A stretch of DNA of 64,000 nucleotides from Nautilus pompilius (taxonomy: Eukaryota > Mollusca > Cephalopoda > Nautilida > Nautilidae): the NCBI GenBank assembly GCA_018389105.1, contig JACATO010001218.1:26769-90768 (forward strand). The letters run 5' to 3'. The position numbers were made by a program, and so were the translations under genes. Every line of letters begins with the position of its first letter. Positions within the stretch are counted from its first letter, which is position 1. The notes under the pieces are model-generated. The model was not told where the DNA came from. It made no database searches and was given only the letters and a program-made list of their open reading frames with translations. This document shows positions 23,048 to 36,128 of the stretch, piece by piece.

Positions 23048-24105
23048 GTGATGACGGGAACGTGTGAGCAACGATCTTGCATCAAGTTTTGCCAAAAACT
23101 TGGGAGACACCCAAGCGGAAACAATTCGCAAAATTCAACAGGTGACAATGCCATGGGTGTTACCCAAATAAAAGAATGGTACAACAGGTTCAAAGATGGC
23201 CGCACATCGGTGGAGAGTTACCAGCGTTTCTGGGAGGGGGACCGTCAACAAGCCACAATGCAGTTGTTATCGAGAAAGTGCGCACCTTGATAATGGAGGA
23301 TCATCGTTTGACGGTGCGGGAAATTGGTGATGATGTTGAGATCAGTAAAGATTCTGCACATGCAATTTTAAAGGAGGATTTGAGCTCGCGCAGAGTGGCA
23401 GCAAAATTTGTGCCCAAGCTGCTTTCTCAGGAACAACAACAACTTCGTCTTGAGGTTGCACAGGACCTGCTGGATACTGCCAGCTGGGATCTTGAGTTCC
23501 AGAATACCGTGATAACTGGAGATGAGACGTGGGTGTACGGGTACGACCCAGAAACCAAAGCTCAGTCATCACAGTGGAAGCACCCAACGTCACTAAGGTC
23601 CAAAAAAACACATCAGGTCTGGAGCAAAATCAAGGTGATGCTGACTGTTTTCTTTGACTACTGAGGTGTTGTGCATCGCAAATATGCACCAGAAGGACAA
23701 ACAGTTACAAAGGAGTACTATCAGGAAGTCCTCCGACGTCTTCGTGATGCAGTTCGGCGCAAGACACCAGATCCGTGGGCCTCGCAAAACTGGCAGCTGC
23801 ATCGAGACAACACCCCGGCTCATTCATCATAGCTGATCCAAGGTTTCTTGGCAAAAAAAGGCATTTCGCTGATTCGCCAGGCTCCCTACTCTCCAGACAT
23901 GGCTCCTTCTGACTTCTGGTTATTCCCAAAAATGAAGATGCCACTGAAAGGTTCCCGCTTTGAGAGCTGAGAGGACATCATGCGGAATGCGATGGCAGAG
24001 CTGAGAGCCATTCCGGAAGAAGCATTCCAGACGTGCTTTGAACAGTGGAATGATCGCTGGGCTAAGTGTGTGGAGGCACAAGGGGCCTACTTCGAAGGGG
24101 ATTAG
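23048..24105 (+). pseudogene. Mariner transposase, disrupted
   Basis: The coding remnant spans about 352 codons, the usual mariner length. The N-terminal helix-turn-helix region reads EQRSCIKFCQKLG and later IKEWYNRFKDGRTSVES. After a frame change near 23,230-23,250 come LTVREIGDDVEISKDSAHAI (second helix-turn-helix) and the catalytic region. The first Asp is in TGDETWVYGYDPETK (about 23,518-23,562), the second in WQLHRDNTPAH (about 23,791-23,823), and the third in YSPDMAPSDFWLF. This is the DD34D arrangement with all three acidic residues still present. Damage consists of one frameshift and three in-frame stops (TGA 23,662, TAG 23,830, TGA 23,968). The natural stop is TAG at 24,103-24,105. 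ATG at 23,048 or 23,051 is the likely start. It once cut and pasted the element at TA sites and is now non-functional. It resembles the SETMAR-like mariner transposases common in animals. Confidence 0.95.
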
Positions 24106-24152
24106 CAATTTAACGCCACCAAGTACGTAATTTTGTTTTTTTCCAGCCTAAG

Positions 24153-24178
24153 GTCGGATACTTTTTCGACAGACCTCT
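24153..24178 (-). repeat. Mariner right terminal inverted repeat
   Basis: Reverse complement of the left terminal repeat, perfect over 25 bases (24,153-24,177). Followed by TA at 24,179-24,180 and then resumed satellite sequence. Confidence 0.96.
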
Positions 24179-24180
24179 TA

Positions 24181-26484
24181 TTATAATCGTAGAGCCCAGT
24201 ATTATTTTAACGCCGTATCATGATACTAGTGCCCAGTATTATTGTACCAATATATGTTGTTGGGAGATCTCAGTATTATTATATCGATATTTTATTATGA
24301 TGGAGCCAAATATTATGTAACGCTATATTATGATAGAGCACGGTACTATTGTACCACTATTTTATATAGGGAAATCCCAATATTATTTTACGGCTATATT
24401 AATGCGGTGGCGTACAGTATCTGATACCGTTATATTATCATACTAGAGCCCAGTATTATTGTATCGCTCTATTTTGATTATAGAGCTCAGTATTTGTGCC
24501 GATATATTATGGTGTTGGATTACAATATATATTACCGCCGATATTATGACATTAGAACCCAGTATTTTTTTTACCGCTATATTATTTTTGGAAATACCAG
24601 TATTATAGTTCCCCTATATTATGTTGAGCGAGCACAGTATTATTGTTCGGCTATATTATGGTGTCGGATTACAGTATATATTACCGCTATATTATAATAT
24701 TAGAGCCCAGTATTATTGTACCGGTATATTATTTTTGTGGAGGACAGTATTATTGTACCGGTATATTATTTTTGCTGTGCGCAGTATTGTTGTTTGGCTT
24801 TATTATGGCAATGGAGTACAGTATATATAACCGCTTTATTGTGTTACAAGAGCCCAGTATTATGGTGCTACTATATTATGGTGGAGGAGTAAAGTAATAT
24901 TGTGACGCTGTATTATGTTGGGAGGGCCCAGTATTATTCTACATCTATATTAGGGTGGTGGAGTACAATAGATATCACCGCTATATTATTGTACCGATAT
25001 ATTATGATGGAAGAGACTATTATTTTAGTACGGATATATTAAGGTGGTTGACTACAGTACACATTACCGCTATACTATGATACTAGAGCCCAGTATTATT
25101 ATACCGCTATATTATCGGGGTGGAGGACAATATATATTACCGATATATTATCATTATCATGGTAGAACCAACCCAGTATTATTGTACCGCGATATTATGT
25201 CGGGAGAGCCCTGTATGATTGTTCCACTATATTATGATACTAGCGCCAATTTTTATTGTGTGGCTATATTATAATACTATAGCCCAGTATTATTAAACCG
25301 GTATATTATGTAGAGAGATCCCAGTATTATTGTTCGGGTATATTATGGTAAAGCACTACGGTATATATTACCGGATATTATGAAACTAAAGCCTATTATA
25401 TTTGTACCTCTATATTATGTGGGGAGACACCAATATGTTTTTACGGTATTTTATGGAGGTGGAGTATATTATATATATTGCCGTATAAAATATGACACTA
25501 GAGCTCAGTATTATTGCACCGCTATATTATAATACTAGAGACCAGTATTATTTTACGGCTATATTATGTTGGGAGTGTCGAGTATTATTGCACCGCTATA
25601 TTATAATACTAGAGACCAGTATTATTATGCTGCTATATTATGATACAAGAGAACAGTATTATTGTACCGCTATATTATGTTTGCTGTGCGCAGTATTGTT
25701 GTTCGGGTATATTATGGTAATGCAGTACAGTATATATAACCGATATATTATGTTACAAGTAACCAGTGTTTTGGTAACGCTATATATATTATGTACGAAG
25801 ATCACAGTATTATTGTTCGGCTATATTATGGTAAAGCAGTACAGTATATATTACTGCAATATTATGATAATAGAGCCAAGTATTATTATACCTATATTGT
25901 AAGTAGGGAGAGCACAGTATTATTGTACCGCTATATTATGTTGGGAGAGCCCAGTATTATATAAAGGTATATTATGGTGGTGAAGTAAAGTATTATTGTG
26001 CCTCTATATTATGATACTAGTGCCCAGTATTTTTCTTCCGTTATATTATAATACTAGAGACCAGTATTATTGTACTGCTATATTATGATACAAGAGAACA
26101 GTACTATTATACCGCTATATTATGTTGGGAAAGTCCAATATTATTGTACGGTATATTATGTTGGTGGAGTACAGCATATATAACCGTTATATTATAAATT
26201 TTAGATATAAGTATTATTGTATCGCTATATTATATTGGTGGAATTAAGTATATATTAACGGTATATTATGATACTAGAGCTCAGTATTATAGTACCGCTA
26301 TAATATATAGGGCGATCCCATTATTAATGTAATGTATATTATGTTGGTGGAGTAAAGTATATATTGCCGCAATATTATGATGGTAGAGCCCAGTATTATT
26401 CTACCTCTATATTAGGTAGGGAGATCGCAGTATTGTTGTACATCTCTATTATGGTGGTATAGGACTGTATATATATTATAGCAA
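24181..26484. repeat. Satellite zone B: mixed 36/37-bp monomers
   Basis: Units of the 37-bp kind (GATACTAGAGCCCAGTATTATT) alternate irregularly with the 36-bp kind (GGTGGTGGAGTACAGTATAT). Divergence is high and many units have indels. Local copies are visible: about 24,765-24,850 resembles 25,675-25,765 (marker TTGCTGTGCGCAGTATTGTT), and 25,600-25,680 resembles 26,045-26,130. Confidence 0.9.
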
Positions 26485-27944
26485 TATTATTAGTGAGGAG
26501 TACAGTATGTCTCACGGCTATATTATGGGGGAGGAGTACAATATATATCACCACTATATTACTTGTGAGAAGTACATTATATATGACCGCTATATTATGG
26601 GGTAGGTGTACCGTATATATCACCACTATATTACTTGTGAGGAGTATTGATTGTTTCACCGCTATATTAAGGGAGAGTAGTACAGTATATATCACCGCTA
26701 TATTATGTGAGAGGAGTACAGTATATATGACCGCTATATTAGTGTGGTGGAGAACAGTATATATCAGCACTATATTCTGGTGTAGGAGTACAGTATGTTT
26801 CACCGCTGTATATATCACCGCTAATTATGGTGTGGAGTACAGTATACTGTAATATTACCGAATATTATTAGTGAGGAGTACAGCATATTCCGCCGCTCTA
26901 TTATATGTGAGTACTAGAGCATATATCACTTCTACATTACTAGTGAGGAGTAGAGTATATATCACCGCTATATTATTATTGAGGATTACAGTATATATCA
27001 CCGCTATATTATGCGGCAGGTATACAGTATATATCACTGCTATATTGCGAGGAATAGAGTATATATCACTGCTCTATGATGGAGGAGGAGTACAGTATCT
27101 ATCACTGTTATATTATTTGTGAGGATTACAGTATCTATTACCGTTATATTATGGAGGAAGAGTAGAGTGTTTCAATGCCATATTATTGAAGAGGAATACA
27201 GTATATATCACCGTTATATTATGTGGGATGAGTACAGTATATATTACCACTATATTACTTGTGAGGAGTAAAGGATATATCAACGCTATATTTTGTTGGA
27301 GGAGTATTATATATATATCACCGTTTATTATGTGGGATGAGTACAGTATATATGAACGTTTATAGGGGAGGAGTAAAGTATACATCACCGCTATATTATG
27401 GGGGAGTAGTAGAGTATATATCACCACTGGATTATGTGGGAGCAGTACCGTATATATCAGCGCTATATTAAAGTGTAGGAGAACCGTATATGTCACCATT
27501 AAATTACTTGTGAGGAGTACAGTATATATCACCGAACTATTATGTCGGAAGTAGTACAGTATATATCAGCGCTATATTATGGTGGAGGGTACAGTATATA
27601 TCAGCACTATATTATTGTGGAGAAGTACAGTATATATCACCGCTATATTATTATTGAGGATTACAGTATATATCACCGATATATTATGTGGCAGATGTAG
27701 AGTATATATCACCGCTATATTTTTTGAGAGGAGTAGAGAATATATGACCGCTATATTATGCGGCAGGTATACTGTATATAGCACCGTTATATTATTAGAC
27801 AGCAGTAGAGTGTATATGACCGCAAAATTTATGGAGTGGAATACAGTATATATAACTACTCTATTATGTGGGAGGAGTACAGATATGTCAGCGCTATATT
27901 ATGGTGGAGGAGTACAGTATATATACCATTATATTACTTGTGAG

Positions 27945-28110
27945 GAGTCCAGTATATATCACCGTAATATATGTGGGAGAAACCACAGTAAATATCACCG
28001 CTATATTATGGTGTGCAGTACAGTATACTGTATATCACCGAAAGGAGTACAGTATATATCACCGCTCTATTATTATTGATGAGTCCAGTATATATCCCTG
28101 CTGTTTTATG
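27945..28110. repeat. Segmental copy within zone C (left copy)
   Basis: Matches 29,224-29,390 at an offset of 1,278 bp. Both copies contain the unusual run GTGTGCAGTACAGTATACTG followed by ATCACCGAAAGGAG and a CTCTATTATTATTGATGAG unit. Confidence 0.88.
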
Positions 28111-28786
28111 TGGGAGGATTACTGTATATATTACTACTATATTATGGTGGATAAGTAAAATATATCACCGGTATATTAGGTGGGTGGAGTACAGTGTATA
28201 TCATCGCTATATTATGGAATGGAGTACAGTATATATCACAGCTCTATTAAATGGTTGGAGTACAGTATATATGGGCGCTATATTATGGTGGAGGAGTACC
28301 GTATATATAACCATAATATTACTTGTTAGGAGTACAGTAGGTTTCACTGCTTTATTAAGGGGGAGGAGTAGACTATATATCAGTCCTGTATTATTGTGAA
28401 GGAGTACAGTATATGTTACAGTGCTATATTATGTTGGAGAAGTACTGTATATATCAGCAAAATATTATGGTGGAGTACAGTATATATCACCATTATATTA
28501 CTTGTGAGGAGTACAGTATATATCTCCGTAATATTATGTCGGAGGAGTACAGTATATATTAGCGCTATATTATGGGGTAGGAGTACAGTATATATCAGCA
28601 AAATATTATGGTGGAGAATTAGGTTTATATCACCACTATATTACTTGTGAGGAGTACAGTATTTTTTAACGCTATATTATGGGGTAGGAGTACAGTTTAT
28701 ATCACCGCTATATTATGGGGAAGGAGTACAGTATATATCAACGCTATATAATGGTGGAGTACAGTATATATCAGCGCTATATTATG

Positions 28787-28890
28787 TGGGAGGAGTAGAG
28801 TATATATCAGCGCTATAATATAGTGGAGGAGTAGAGTATATATCACTACTATATTATTAGTGAGGAGTACAGTATGTTTCACCCCTATAT
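28787..28890. repeat. Segmental copy within zone C (left copy)
   Basis: Nearly identical to 30,168-30,271 (offset 1,381 bp). Shared markers are CGCTATAATATAGTGGAGG and CAGTATGTTTCACCCCTATA. Confidence 0.88.
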
Positions 28891-31800
28891 TATGTGGTTG
28901 GAGTACAGTATATATCACCGCTCTATTATGTGGGAGGAGTACGTTTATATCACCACTATATTATTAGTGAGAAATACATTTTTTTCAACGCTATATTATG
29001 GAGTAGGAGTACAGTATATATCACCGCTATATTATGGTGGAGGAGTACAGTATATATCTCCGTAATATTATGTTGGAGGAGTACAGTATATATTAGCGCT
29101 ATATTATGTGGGAGGAGTACAGTATATATCAGCGCTATATTAAGTGGAAGGAGTACAGTATATTTCATCGCTATATTAAGGGGAAGGAGTAGAGTATATA
29201 TCAGCCCTATATTATTGTGGAGGAGTCCAGTATATATCACCGTAATATTATGTGGGTGAACCACAGTAAATATCACCGCTATATTATGGTGTGCAGTACA
29301 GTATACTGTATATCACCGAAAGGAGTACAGTATATATCACCGCTCTATTATTATTGATGAGTCCAGTATATATCCCCACTGTTTTATGTGGGAGGAGTAC
29401 AGTATATATTAGCGCTATATTATGTGGGAGGAGTACAGTATATATTACCGCTCTATTATCGGGCAGGAGTACTGTATATATCAGCGCTATATTATGGAGG
29501 AGTAGTAGAGTATATATCACCGCTATACTATGGGGGAGAAGTAAAGTATATATCACCACTCTATTATGTGGGAGCAGTACCGTATATATCAGCGCTATAT
29601 TAAGGTGTAGGAGAACCGTATATGTCACCATTAAATTACTTGTTAGGAGTACAGTATGTTTCACCGCTATATTATGTGGTTGGAGTACAGTATATATCAG
29701 CAGTATATTATGGTGGACTAATACAGTATATATCACCATTATATTACTTGTAAGCACTAAAGTATGCATCACCGTAATATTATGTCGGAGGAGCACAGTA
29801 TATATTAGCTCTATATTATTGGTGTGGAGTACACTATATATCAACAATATTTCTTGTGAGGAGTATAGGATATATATATCACCGCTTTATTTTGTTGGAG
29901 GAGTATTATGTATATCACCGCTATATTATGTGGGGGGGTTCAGTATATATTACCGATATATTATTGGTGTGGAGTACAGTATATATCACCACTATATTAC
30001 TTGTGAGGAGTATATATTTTGTTGGAGGAGTATTATATATATCACCGTTATATTATCTGGGAGGAGTACTGTATATATATGAACGCTATATTATAGGGTA
30101 GCAGTAGAGTATATATCACCGCTATGTTATGGTGGAGGAGTACAGTATATATCACCGCTCTATTTTGTGGGAGGAGTAGAGTATATATCAGCGCTATAAT
30201 ATAGTGGAGGAGTAGAGTATATATCACTACTATATTATTAGTGAGGAGTACAGTATGTTTCACCCCTATATTATTGGGCAGGAGTACTGTATATATCTCC
30301 GCTATATTATTAGTGTGGAGTAAAATATATATCACCGCTATAATATTGGGGAAGTGTACAGTATATATCACCGCTATATTATGTTGGAGGGGTACATAAT
30401 GCATCACCGCTATATTATGTGGGAGGAGTACAGTATATATAATTGCTATATTATTTTGGTGGAGTACAGTATATATCACCCCTTTATTATTAGTGAGGGG
30501 TAGAATATGTTTCTCCGCTATATTATGGTGCAGGAATACTGTATATATCAACGATATATTATGGAGCAGGAGTACTGTATATATCACCGCTATATTATTA
30601 GTGTGGAGTACAATATATATCACCGCTATAATATGGAGGTGTAGTACAGTATATATCACCGCTATTTTAATAGTGAGGAGTGTAGTATGTTTCACCTCTT
30701 TCTTATATGGGTGGAGTACTGTATATATCACCACAATATTATGTGGGAGTAGTATAATTTATATCACCGCTATAATTATTAGTGAGGTGTAGAATATATT
30801 ACATCTCTATATTCTGGAGGAGTTGTACAGTATACATCACCTCTATATTAAGGGGGAGGAGTACAGTATATATCACCGCTATATTATGGTGTAGTTGTAC
30901 AGTATATATCACCGCTATATTATGTGGGAGGAGTATAGTTTAAATCATCGCTATATTTTGTTGGATGTCTATTGTATATATCAACTCTAAATTATATTGG
31001 AGGACTACTGTATATATCACCGCTATATTATTAGTGTGGAGTACAATATATATCACCGCTATAATATGGGGAGTAGTACAGTATCTACCAAAGCTATATG
31101 ATGTGGGTGGAGTACAGTATATATCACCGCTATATAATGGCAGAGGAGTACAGTATATATCAATGCTATATTATTAATGCGGTTTAAAGTATTTATCACT
31201 GCTATATTATTAGTTAGGAGTACAGTATATTTCACCGATATATTATGTTGGACGATTATAATTTATATCACCGCTATATTATGTTGGATGACTATAGTAT
31301 ATATTACCGCTTTATGATGTGGCAGGAGTACAGTATATATCACCGCTATATTATGTGGGAGGAGTACAGTAAATATCAAAGCTATATTATTAGTGAGGAG
31401 TACAGTATATTTCAGCGCTACATTTTGTTGGAGGATTATAGTATATATCACCGCAATATTATGTGGAATGAATATAAAATATATCACCGCTATATTATTA
31501 GTGAGGACTACTGAATATTTTCCCGCTAAATTATTAGTGACGAGTACAGTTTATTTCAACGCAATATTATTCGTGAAGAGTACAGTTTTTATCAGCACTA
31601 TATTATTTGGGAGGAGTACAGTATATATCACTACTATATTATTAGTGTGGAGTACAGTATCTTTCACTGAAATGTTATGGGGGAGTACAGCATATATCAC
31701 ATATATATTATTAGTGAGGATTACAGTATAATTCACGTCTATATTTATGTGTCAGAAGTACATTATATATCAGCGATATATTAGTTAGGAGTGCAGAATA

Positions 31801-33076
31801 TTTCACCTGAAAATTATTATTGAAGAGTACAGTATATATCACCGCTATATTATTAGTGAGGATTACAGTATATCTCACCGCCATATTTTGTGCAATGTGT
31901 ACAGTATATATCAACTCTATTTTATGGGGGAGTACAGGATATTTCACCGATATATTATTAGTGAAGAGTACAGTAATATATCACCGCTATATTATTATTG
32001 AGTATTGCAGTATAATTCACCTCTATTTTAAGGAGAAGTAGTGTATATATCACAGGTATATTATTTGTGATTAGTACAGTATATATCACCGCTATATTAT
32101 ATGGGTGGAGTACAGTATATTTCACCGGTATATTATTGGAGAGGAGTACAGTATATATATCACCACTATATTATTAGTGAGAATTACAGTATATTTCACC
32201 GCTATATTATGGGGGAGGAGTACATTATATATCACCACTATATTATTAGTGAGAATTACAGTATATTTCACCGCTATTTTAAGGAGAAGTAGTGTATATA
32301 TCACAGGTATATTATTTGTGATTAGTACAGTATATATCACCGCTATATTATATGGGTGGAGTACAGTATATTTCACCGGTATATTATTGGAGAGGAGAAC
32401 AGTATATATCATTGCTATATTATTAGTTAAAGTACAGTATATATCACCGCTATATTATTAGTGAGAAGTATAATATATTCTTACCGCTAAATTATGTGAG
32501 AGGAGTACAATATATTACACCCTTATATTATTAGAGAGAAGTACAGTATATATCACCGCAATATTAAGTGGGAGGTGTACCGTATATTTCATCGCAATAT
32601 TATTATGAGGAGTAGTGTATATATCACCGCTACATTACTAGTGAGAAGTACAGTATATATCACCGATATTTTAAGGGGGAGGAGTAGAGTATATATCACA
32701 GGTATATTATTTGTGAGAAGTACCATATATTTCACCGCTATATTATCTGTGAGAAGTACAGTATATTTCACTGCTATTTTACAGGTGAGTAGTAAAGTAT
32801 TTATCACTGCTATATTATTAAGTAAGAATAACAGTATATTTCACCGCTATTTTAAGGAGGAGTAGAGTATATATCACATGTATATTATTTGTGATTATTA
32901 CAGTATATATCACCGCTTTTTATTTGGAAGTAGTATAATATATATCACCGCTGTATTATCTGTGTGGAGTACAGTATATTTCACCGCTATATTATGTGGG
33001 ATAAGTACAGTATATATCACCGTTATATTATGGTGGAGGAGTACAGTATATATCACCGTTATATTATGGTGGAGGA

Positions 33077-33790
33077 GTACAGTATATATCAGCACTATAT
33101 TATGGTGGAGGAGTAGAGTATATATCACAATTTTATTACTTGTGAGGAGTACAGTATATATCAGCGCTATATTATGGTGGAGGAGTAGAGTATATATCAC
33201 AATTTTATTACTTGTGAGGAGTACAGTATATATCAGCGCTATATTATGGTGTGGGAGTAGAGTATATATCACAATTTTATTACTTGTGAGGAGTACAGTA
33301 TATATCAGCGCTATATTATGGTGGAGGAGTAGAGTATATATCACAATTTTATTACTTGTGAGGAGTACAGTATATATCAGCGCTATATTATGGTGTGGGA
33401 GTAGAGTATATATCACAATTTTATTACTTGTGAGGAGTACATATATATCAGCGCTATATTATGGTGGAGGAGTAGAGTATATATCACAATTTTATTACTT
33501 GTGAGGTGTACAGTATATATCAGCGCTATATTATGGTGGAGGAGTATAGTATATATCACAATTTTATTACTTGTGGGAGTACAGTATATATCAGCGCTAT
33601 ATTATGGTGGAGGAGTATAGTAATATCACAATTTTATTACTTGTGAGGAGTACAGTATATATCAGCGCTATATTATGGTGGACGAGTAGAGTATATATCA
33701 CAATTTTATTACTTGTGAGGAGTACAGTATATATCAGCGCTATATTATGGTGGAGGAGAACAGCATATATCACAATTTTATTACTTGTGA
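33077..33790. repeat. 72-bp higher-order repeat, about ten copies
   Basis: Two 36-mers, one with CAGCGCTATATTATGGTGG and one with CACAATTTTATTACTTGT, alternate regularly. The second type starts its CAATTTT motif at 33,128, 33,200, 33,272, 33,344, 33,416, 33,487, 33,559, 33,629, 33,701 and 33,773, a period of 70-72 bp. Copies are nearly identical, so the expansion is recent. Every copy of the second monomer has lost the CGCTATATTA core. Confidence 0.95.
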
Positions 33791-33956
33791 GGAGTACAGT
33801 ATGTATCATCGCTATATTATGGTGGAGGAGAACAGCATATATTACCACTATATTATTAGTGAAGAGTAGAGTATGTATTACCGCTATTTTATTGGGCAGA
33901 AGTACAGTATTGTATCACCTCCATATTTGGGTTAGAAGTACATTATGTTTCACTGA

Positions 33957-34210
33957 TATATTAATAGTTTGGAGTACTGTGTATATCGCCACTTTATTAT
34001 TGAAGAGGAGTACAGTACATATCACCGATATATCATTAGTCAGGAAACAGTATATATCATCGCTATTTTATGGGGCAGTAGTACAGTACACATCAGCGCC
34101 ATATTGATAGTAAGTACAGTTTATATCACCGATATTTTAAGGCGGAGGAGTAGAGTATATATCACAGGTATATTATTTGTGAGTAGTACATTATATATCA
34201 TTGCTATATT
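33957..34210. repeat. 463-bp-offset duplication (left copy)
   Basis: About 250 bp nearly identical to 34,420-34,673, with only a few substitutions such as GTATATCGCC versus GTATATCACC and CATTAGTCAGG versus CATTTGTCAGG. The right edge joins different monomers in the two copies. Confidence 0.92.
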
Positions 34211-34283
34211 ATGTGGGAGGAGTACCTATATTTCACCGCTATATTATTATTGAGGAGTACAGTATACATCACCGCTATATTAT
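34169..34283. repeat. Long-range identical block (left copy)
   Basis: All 115 bases equal 49,883-49,997, 15,714 bp away, including the irregular short monomer GGAGGAGTACCTATATTTC. Flanking monomers differ on both sides. Confidence 0.93.
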
Positions 34284-35869
34284 TAGTGAGAAGTATAGTA
34301 TATTTTACCGCTATATTATGTGGGATGAGTACAGTATATTTCATTGATATATTATGTGGGAGGAGTACAGTATATTTCACCGCTATATTATTTGTGAGGA
34401 GTACAGTATATTTCACCGCTATATTAATAGTTTGGAGTACTGTGTATATCACCACTTTATTATTGAAGAGGAGTACAGTACATATCACCGATATATCATT
34501 TGTCAGGAAACAGTATATATCATCGCTATTTTATGGGGCAGTAGTACAGTACACATCAGCGCCATATTGATAGTAAGTACAGTTTATATCACCGATATTT
34601 TAAGGCGGAGGAGTAGAGTATATATCACAGGTATATTATTTGTGAGTAGTACATTATATATCATCGCTATATTATTTGGGAGGAGTACAGTATATTTCAC
34701 CGCTATATTATTTGTGAGAAGTACATTATATTTCACCGCTATATTATGTGGGAGTAGAACAGTATATATCAACGTTATATTATTGGTGAGGAGTACAGTA
34801 TATTACACCGCAATTTTATGAGGGAGTAGTATAGAAAATATAACCAACATATTATTAGTGAGGAGTACATTATTTATCACTGCTACATTACTAGTGAGAA
34901 TTACAGTATATATCACCGCTATATTTTAGAGGAGTACAGTGTATTTCACTGATATATTATTAGTGAGAAGTACAGTATATTTCATCGCTATATTATGGGG
35001 CATTAGTTCAGTATACATCACCGCCATAATGTTAGTGAGTATAGTTTATATTACCGATATTTTAAGGGGGAGGAGTTGAGTATATTCCCCCGCTATATTA
35101 TTAGTGTGAAGTATAGAAAATTTTACCTCTATATTATGTGGGAGGAGTACAGTATATATCAACGCTATATTATTGTTGAGAAGTACAGTATATTACACTA
35201 CAATTTTATTGGGGAGTACTACAGTATACATTAGCGCCGTAATGTTAGTGAGTACAGTTTATATCACCGCTATATTTTTGGGAAGTAGTATACATCAGCA
35301 CCATAATGTTAGTGAATACAGTTTATATCACCGATATTTTAAGGCGGAGGAGTAGAGTATATATCACAGGTATATTAATTGTGAGTAGTACAGTATATAT
35401 CCCCGCTATAGTATGTGGGAGAAGTACAGTATATTTCACAGCTATAATGTTTGAGAGAAGTACAGTATATTTCCCTGCTATTTTATGGGGGAGGAGTACA
35501 GTATATATCACCGCCATATTATTAGTCAGGAGTACTATACATTTCACCGCTATATTATTGGGGAAGATTAGAGTATATATCAACGGTATATTATTGGTGA
35601 GGAGTACAGAATATATCACCGCTATATTATTAGTGAGAAATACAGTATATATCACCTCTATATTATTAGTGAGGGGTAGAGTATATTACACCGCTATTTT
35701 AAGGAGAAGTAGAGAATATATCACCGGAATTTTATTAGTGAGGAGTACAGTATATATCACCGCTATATTATTAGTGAGGAGTACAGTATATTTCACCGTT
35801 ATATTATGTAGGAGGAGTAGAATATATAAAACCATTGTATTAATGGTGAGGAGTATAGTGTATTTCACC

Positions 35870-36128
35870 GCTATATTATTAATGAGACGTACAGTATATT
35901 TCACCGATATATTATGCGGGAGGAGTACCGTATATTTCACTGCTATATTATGAGGGAGGAGAATAGTATATATCACCACTATATATTGTGAGAGGAGTAC
36001 CGTATATATCACCGCTATTTTATGCGGGTGGATTTAAGTATATTTCACCACTATAATATGTGGGTCTATTACCCTATATTTCACTGCTATATTAATACTG
36101 AGGAGTACAGTATATATCACCGCTATAA
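35870..36128. repeat. 1,325-bp-offset duplication (left copy)
   Basis: About 255 bp match 37,195-37,451 with few differences (for example CTATTACCC versus CTATTGCCC). Shared irregular units include AATGAGACGTACAG and GTGGGTCTATT. Confidence 0.92.

Larger units (their letters stand above)
22847..24178 (+). mobile_element. Mariner (Tc1/mariner superfamily) transposon, inactive
   Basis: The 1,332-bp element is bounded by perfect 25-bp terminal inverted repeats (22,848-22,872 and 24,153-24,177; outermost base mismatched) that begin GAGGTCTGTCG. It is flanked by a TA on each side (22,845-22,846 and 24,179-24,180), the expected target duplication. Joining the flanks at one TA restores a normal satellite monomer core, so it inserted into the finished array without deletion. 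It contains one transposase pseudogene and short untranslated ends. Length and TIR size fit canonical mariners (about 1.3 kb). Confidence 0.97.
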
